Source of the DNA: Candidatus Altarchaeum sp. CG2_30_32_3053
Lineage (GTDB): Archaea > Altiarchaeota > Altiarchaeia > Altiarchaeales > Altiarchaeaceae
Direction of reading: 5' to 3'
NCBI GenBank assembly: GCA_001873845.1
Contig: MNZY01000128.1
Span: 1-9,445 of the forward strand
DNA length: 9,445 bases
Shown piece after piece: positions 6,045 to 9,445 of this stretch. The notes beneath the pieces are model-generated. The model did no database searches and was not told where the DNA came from. It worked only from the letters and a program-made list of their open reading frames with translations. Every line of letters begins with the position of its first letter. Position 1 is the first letter of the stretch. Made by a program: the position numbers and the translations under genes.

Positions 6045-6842
6045 ATGCCTAACAACAATCTTAATCCGGACAAAGTTTTGATATTTGATCTGAAGGGACC
6101 GATAGCACATTTTAGGAAGTACTATACAAATTCTTCTTCTTTAAGCTATTTGTTCCCGTCAAGGGCAGTAATTACTGGATTGATTGCTGGGTTGTTAGGC
6201 ATACCTAATGAAAAGAGTAAAGATGTTGGGAAAAGATATTACGAGCAGTTTTCTGATAAGAATTGTTTAATTGCAGTTTCTATAAGAACTGCCATGAGGC
6301 GAATGATGCAAAGTGTGAATTACATACGAACAAAATCCCTATCCGAACTTGATGGAAGTGCGGGAGGTACTCAAATTCCATTAGAAATTTTACTCCCAGA
6401 AAATGGAGGAGAAATAGTGTACAGAATTTATTTCTGGCATAAAGAAGAAGAAAAGATATATTTAAAATTAAAAGAGCGATTAGAAAACCAATGTTTCGTA
6501 TATCCTCCATATATGGGCATAACAGAATTTCTGGCGTCAATTGAATATGTTGATGAAGGAAAACTAAAACAAATAGAAAATGGGCGGGAAATTTTATTAG
6601 AAGTTTCTTGTAAAATAAATGATGTTGAACCTGTTTTTAAAAAAAATATGGAGCAGTGTTTTGTTCCCGAAAAAATGCCAACAGGATTTTCAAATGATAG
6701 AACCCCAACACCCCATCGTAATTATCTTGTTATATCAAAGGGGAAAGGTATAAGCGTCAAAATAAAAGATGGTTCAAATTGTTATTCTGTGGAATATCTT
6801 GAAAAGGGATGCACTCAAATTGAAAATATAATGCCATTATGA
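6045..6842 (+). CDS. cas5: Type I-B Cascade subunit Cas5 (Cas5h)
   Basis: This RAMP protein is expected to bind the 5' handle of the crRNA and join Cas7 to Cas8b in the effector complex. At 265 residues it is of usual size. The N-terminal RRM carries FDLKGPIAHFRK (14-25) and the characteristic FPSRAVITGLIAGLLGI helix (37-53). YPPYMGITEFLASIEYV lies at 153-169, and EKMPTGFSNDRTPTPHRNYLV near 209-229. In subtype I-B Cas5 is normally structural, with cleavage done by Cas6, and no catalytic histidine motif stands out. The start 4 bp after the cas7 stop has no SD, suggesting reinitiation or coupling. The stop overlaps the cas3 start as ATGA. Confidence 0.93.
   Translation: MPNNNLNPDKVLIFDLKGPIAHFRKYYTNSSSLSYLFPSRAVITGLIAGLLGIPNEKSKDVGKRYYEQFSDKNCLIAVSIRTAMRRMMQSVNYIRTKSLSELDGSAGGTQIPLEILLPENGGEIVYRIYFWHKEEEKIYLKLKERLENQCFVYPPYMGITEFLASIEYVDEGKLKQIENGREILLEVSCKINDVEPVFKKNMEQCFVPEKMPTGFSNDRTPTPHRNYLVISKGKGISVKIKDGSNCYSVEYLEKGCTQIENIMPL
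6839..6842 (+). promoter_or_regulatory. ATGA stop-start overlap coupling cas5 and cas3
   Basis: The cas3 ATG (6839-6841) overlaps the cas5 TGA (6840-6842), and a second ATG starts at 6842. No SD precedes either, so translation of cas3 probably depends on ribosomes finishing cas5. Confidence 0.7.
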
Positions 6843-9319
6843 TGAGGTTTTGTTCACATTCAGAGCCAAAGGAAATTTTATTAAAGGATCATTTGCAAAG
6901 CGTTGGAAACAAAAGTAGAGAAATAATAATTTCAAAAAAATTTAATGAAGAAATAAATAAAGAATATATTGCAGATGTTTCTTATCTTATTGGCATTTCG
7001 CATGATTTTGGAAAATATACAACCTTTTTTCAAGAAAAATTAAAACAACAAATGGAAAAAGGAGATCCTTTAACATTTCATGGACTGATATCGGCTTTAT
7101 TTACATTTGAAGTTCTAAAAGAATACATAAAAACAAAAAAACTTGATGATAAGAAACCTTATAAATTTCTGCCTTTGTTTGGGTACTTTGTGGTTAAACA
7201 CCATCATGGTGATTTGAAAGCGATTGAAGATGATGTAAAAGAATCTCAACTATTTGAACAATTTAAAAAGATTCCCGAACAATTACAGGATATTGATCGT
7301 AACATAGACCAAATAAAAAAGGAATATAACGAGTTATTTCAAGATTATGATATACCAGTTGAGGATATATATAATCGTTTTTTAGATAAATATAAAGAAA
7401 ACATAAATTCTTCTTCCGATATTGAAGATGCAATTGAAGAGATAAATAAACAGGAATATTTTTGTTTTCATAAAGATATAACAAACATAACATATTATCT
7501 ACTCGCTTTGCTTCTTTATTCTGTTTTAATTGATTCAGACAAAAAACATGCTGGAGGTGTAAGAGAAATATATCGGAAAGAATTGCCATTAGATTTAGTT
7601 GAGAAATACTTAAGAAAACCTGAATTTAAAGCTAATAATACGAGCAAGATAAATGACATACGGGATGAAATAAGAAAGTTAGTAATCAAAAAAACAACAT
7701 CAATTCCTATTGACGATAAGATTTTTACTATAACTGCCCCAACAGGCACAGGAAAGACCTTAACTTCGCTGTCAGCGGCGTTGATTTTGAGAAAAAGAAT
7801 TACGGAAGAATTAAAACTTGAACACGAACCGAGAATAATATATTCTTTGCCTTTTACAAGCATTATTGATCAAAATTATAATGTTTTTGATGATGTGTTG
7901 CAATCGGGTCAAATCAGTGATTTTAAAGAAAATGATGGACTGTATATTTTAAAACATCATCATCTCTCAGAGATATTTTATAAAACAAAAGATATTGATA
8001 AAGAAGATGACATTGAAGAAAGTTTAGCCCTTATTGAATCATGGGAATCTGAAATAATTATTACAACATTCATACAATTGTTCTACACATTAATAGGATA
8101 TAAAAATCGCAGTTTAAAGAAGTTCCACAATATTGTGAATTCCATCATACTCTTAGATGAAGTTCAAAATATTCCAATAAAATACTGGCCTGTTGTCAGA
8201 GAAATTCTGATAGCAATGTCTAATTATTTCAATTGCAGAGTTATACTAATAACTGCAACGAAACCATTAATTTTTGAAGAAGATGAGTGTACAGAACTTC
8301 TTGACAATCACGAAAAATACTTTAAAAGTGATGAATTAAACCGTGTTGTTTTGAATATAGATTCACGAAAAAAGAGAATACAAGAGTTTTGTAATGACCT
8401 AAATGATTGGTCAAAAAATTCATACCTCTTTGTGTTTAACACAATACAATCTTCATTGGATTTTTACGGTCATATCAAAAAGAAAATACAAACGTTAGAG
8501 CTAATTTTTAAGGTGTGTTATTTATCCACAAACATTATTCCAAAAGAAAGGAGAGGCAGAATTGAGCTAATAAAAAAAGCGTTGGATGATGGAGAGAAGA
8601 TTATTATTGTTTCAACACAACTTATTGAGGCAGGAGTGGATATAGATTGTGATTGTGTTTATCGGGATATTGGACCTTTAGATTCTATTATACAGGTTGC
8701 TGGGAGATGTAACAGAAATAAGCGGTTTGAAGTGTCAGATATGTATATTCTAAATTTGATTAAAGAAGATGAAGGATCATTTACAAAAATATATGATGAT
8801 TTGTTGATAAAGATAACAAATGATATATTAAACAAATATGTTAGTAATAAAGTTAATGAAAAAGAGTTTTTAAAGTTAATTAATATGTATTTTCAGGAAA
8901 CAAAAAAGCAATCTTATTTGGAAAAAAGGATAATCGACTCTTTATATAAACTATATTTTTATGACAAAGATTTTTCAAGTAAAAGAACTCCGATATCTGA
9001 ATTTAAACTTATAAAAGAAGAACACAAACAAGATATTTTTGTAGAACTTGATGAAGAAGCAATTAAACTTCGAGAAAGTTATGAAAACTTAAAAGAAATT
9101 AAAGACGGCAAAAAAAGGCGAACAGAATGGCTTAAGCTAAAACAGAAATTCTATAATTATGTTATTTCTATATGGAGCCGTGATGAAATAAAGAATCTTC
9201 CTTTTTTAATTAAAGATCAAATGTTATACCTATCAAATAAAGATTTAAAAGATTGGTACAAACCGGACATTGGTTTTGACCCTTCACCAGATGCGTCTTT
9301 TAACTCCAGATATTTTTAA
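6839..9319 (+). CDS. cas3: CRISPR-associated nuclease/helicase Cas3 (HD and helicase domains fused)
   Basis: This is the effector nuclease recruited by Cascade to nick and processively degrade target DNA. It has 826 residues. The N-terminal HD nuclease domain shows H18, the H55-D56 pair in ISHDFGKY, H81, HHH at 121-123 and D232/D234 in LIDSDKKHA. The SF2 helicase follows with Walker A APTGTGKT (300-307) and YSLPFTSIIDQ (335-345). The Walker B-type box is LLDEVQ (438-443), motif III is TAT (472-474), motif V is STQLIEAGVDID (592-603), and motif VI is QVAGRCNRNK (619-628). A C-terminal domain completes the protein. Motif III reads ITATKP instead of the common SATxP, a mild variant. All catalytic residues expected for activity are seen, so it is likely functional. 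The start overlaps cas5 by 4 bp (ATGA); the adjacent Met2 at 6842 is an equally possible start. Confidence 0.96.
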   Translation: MMRFCSHSEPKEILLKDHLQSVGNKSREIIISKKFNEEINKEYIADVSYLIGISHDFGKYTTFFQEKLKQQMEKGDPLTFHGLISALFTFEVLKEYIKTKKLDDKKPYKFLPLFGYFVVKHHHGDLKAIEDDVKESQLFEQFKKIPEQLQDIDRNIDQIKKEYNELFQDYDIPVEDIYNRFLDKYKENINSSSDIEDAIEEINKQEYFCFHKDITNITYYLLALLLYSVLIDSDKKHAGGVREIYRKELPLDLVEKYLRKPEFKANNTSKINDIRDEIRKLVIKKTTSIPIDDKIFTITAPTGTGKTLTSLSAALILRKRITEELKLEHEPRIIYSLPFTSIIDQNYNVFDDVLQSGQISDFKENDGLYILKHHHLSEIFYKTKDIDKEDDIEESLALIESWESEIIITTFIQLFYTLIGYKNRSLKKFHNIVNSIILLDEVQNIPIKYWPVVREILIAMSNYFNCRVILITATKPLIFEEDECTELLDNHEKYFKSDELNRVVLNIDSRKKRIQEFCNDLNDWSKNSYLFVFNTIQSSLDFYGHIKKKIQTLELIFKVCYLSTNIIPKERRGRIELIKKALDDGEKIIIVSTQLIEAGVDIDCDCVYRDIGPLDSIIQVAGRCNRNKRFEVSDMYILNLIKEDEGSFTKIYDDLLIKITNDILNKYVSNKVNEKEFLKLINMYFQETKKQSYLEKRIIDSLYKLYFYDKDFSSKRTPISEFKLIKEEHKQDIFVELDEEAIKLRESYENLKEIKDGKKRRTEWLKLKQKFYNYVISIWSRDEIKNLPFLIKDQMLYLSNKDLKDWYKPDIGFDPSPDASFNSRYF

Positions 9320-9368
9320 GCCCTAATCTTATCACTACATCTTACAAAATACAAAAAACCATTTATTA

Positions 9369-9381
9369 TCAGACATTCTGA
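9369..9381. repeat. Short hairpin between cas3 and cas4
   Basis: TCAGA-CAT-TCTGA is a perfect 5-bp inverted repeat around a 3-nt loop, 49 bp past the cas3 stop. It could weakly structure the transcript between the interference and adaptation genes. It has no U-tract directly after it, so it is not a classic terminator and may be chance. Confidence 0.35.
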
Positions 9382-9408
9382 CGACTTCTAATAAATTTAA
9401 TAATAATT

Positions 9409-9445
9409 ATGATGAAAATCACCGGCGTAATGGTGCAATATTATA
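9409..9445 (+). CDS. cas4: Start of a probable cas4, cut by the right window edge
   Basis: Two tandem ATGs (9409 and 9412) open a frame reading MMKITGVMVQYY to the end of the window. The pattern 'M(K)ITGxMxxYY' is the typical opening of CRISPR-associated Cas4 exonucleases, which process prespacers for Cas1-Cas2. In type I-B loci cas4 normally follows cas3 and precedes cas1 and cas2. Only twelve codons are visible, so the catalytic RecB-type motifs and the cysteine cluster cannot be checked. The 88-bp gap after cas3 is larger than the other gaps in this operon. It contains an AT-rich stretch (TTTATTA at 9362-9368) that could be a separate promoter. No SD is seen. Confidence 0.72.
   Translation, partial: MMKITGVMVQYY

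Noticed and set aside
7263..7863. Two overlapping minus-strand frames inside cas3
   Set aside because: They are shadows of the cas3 HD-helicase linker and Walker A region. They overlap each other and show no family motif.
9420..9436. CACC...GGTG inverted repeat near the right edge
   Set aside because: A 4-bp stem is trivial, and the sequence is explained as the opening codons of the cas4-like frame.

Overview
The window looks like chromosomal DNA from an AT-rich archaeon. Three things point to archaea: the arginyl-tRNA synthetase is of archaeal type, a tRNA-Thr carries U73 and has no encoded CCA, and starts are mostly leaderless or short-leadered with TATA-like boxes. The lineage cannot be resolved from this sequence alone; AT-rich euryarchaea, Altiarchaeota-like and DPANN-like groups all remain possible. 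The standard genetic code fits.

Left part (1-500): on the minus strand, a decayed fragment resembling the N-terminal helix-turn-helix part of an IS630-type transposase (in-frame TGA, running off the left edge), then tRNA-Thr(CGU), also on the minus strand. A 118-bp divergent promoter region separates the tRNA from argS on the plus strand and carries a 9-bp inverted repeat that places a similar TATA-type element in both directions. argS (500-2203) is complete and ordinary. A 296-bp AT-rich gap follows, holding the argS terminator tracts and the presumed cas promoter.

Right part (2500-9445): a tightly packed type I-B CRISPR-Cas interference operon, cas8b (csh1) - cas7 (csh2) - cas5 - cas3, with junctions of +1, +4 and -4 bp. 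After an 88-bp gap comes the first dozen codons of a likely cas4, cut by the right edge. Cas8b, Cas7 and Cas5 would build the crRNA-guided Cascade complex, and the single-chain HD-helicase Cas3 would degrade the target. cas6, cas1, cas2 and a CRISPR array are not in the window. cas7 alone has a clear Shine-Dalgarno sequence, which fits its role as the multi-copy backbone subunit.

The most unusual signal lies inside cas8b. A perfect 29-bp direct repeat flanks a unique 37-bp segment at 3419-3513, in frame, in the linker between the two CxxC pairs of the zinc-binding region. These are the dimensions of a type I-B CRISPR repeat-spacer-repeat unit and the geometry left by one Cas1-Cas2 spacer integration. 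Off-target spacer acquisition into the organism's own cas8b is therefore a testable hypothesis, not a conclusion. A second, shorter in-frame duplication in the same gene (17-bp repeats, 24-bp period) is a reason to consider ordinary replication slippage instead.
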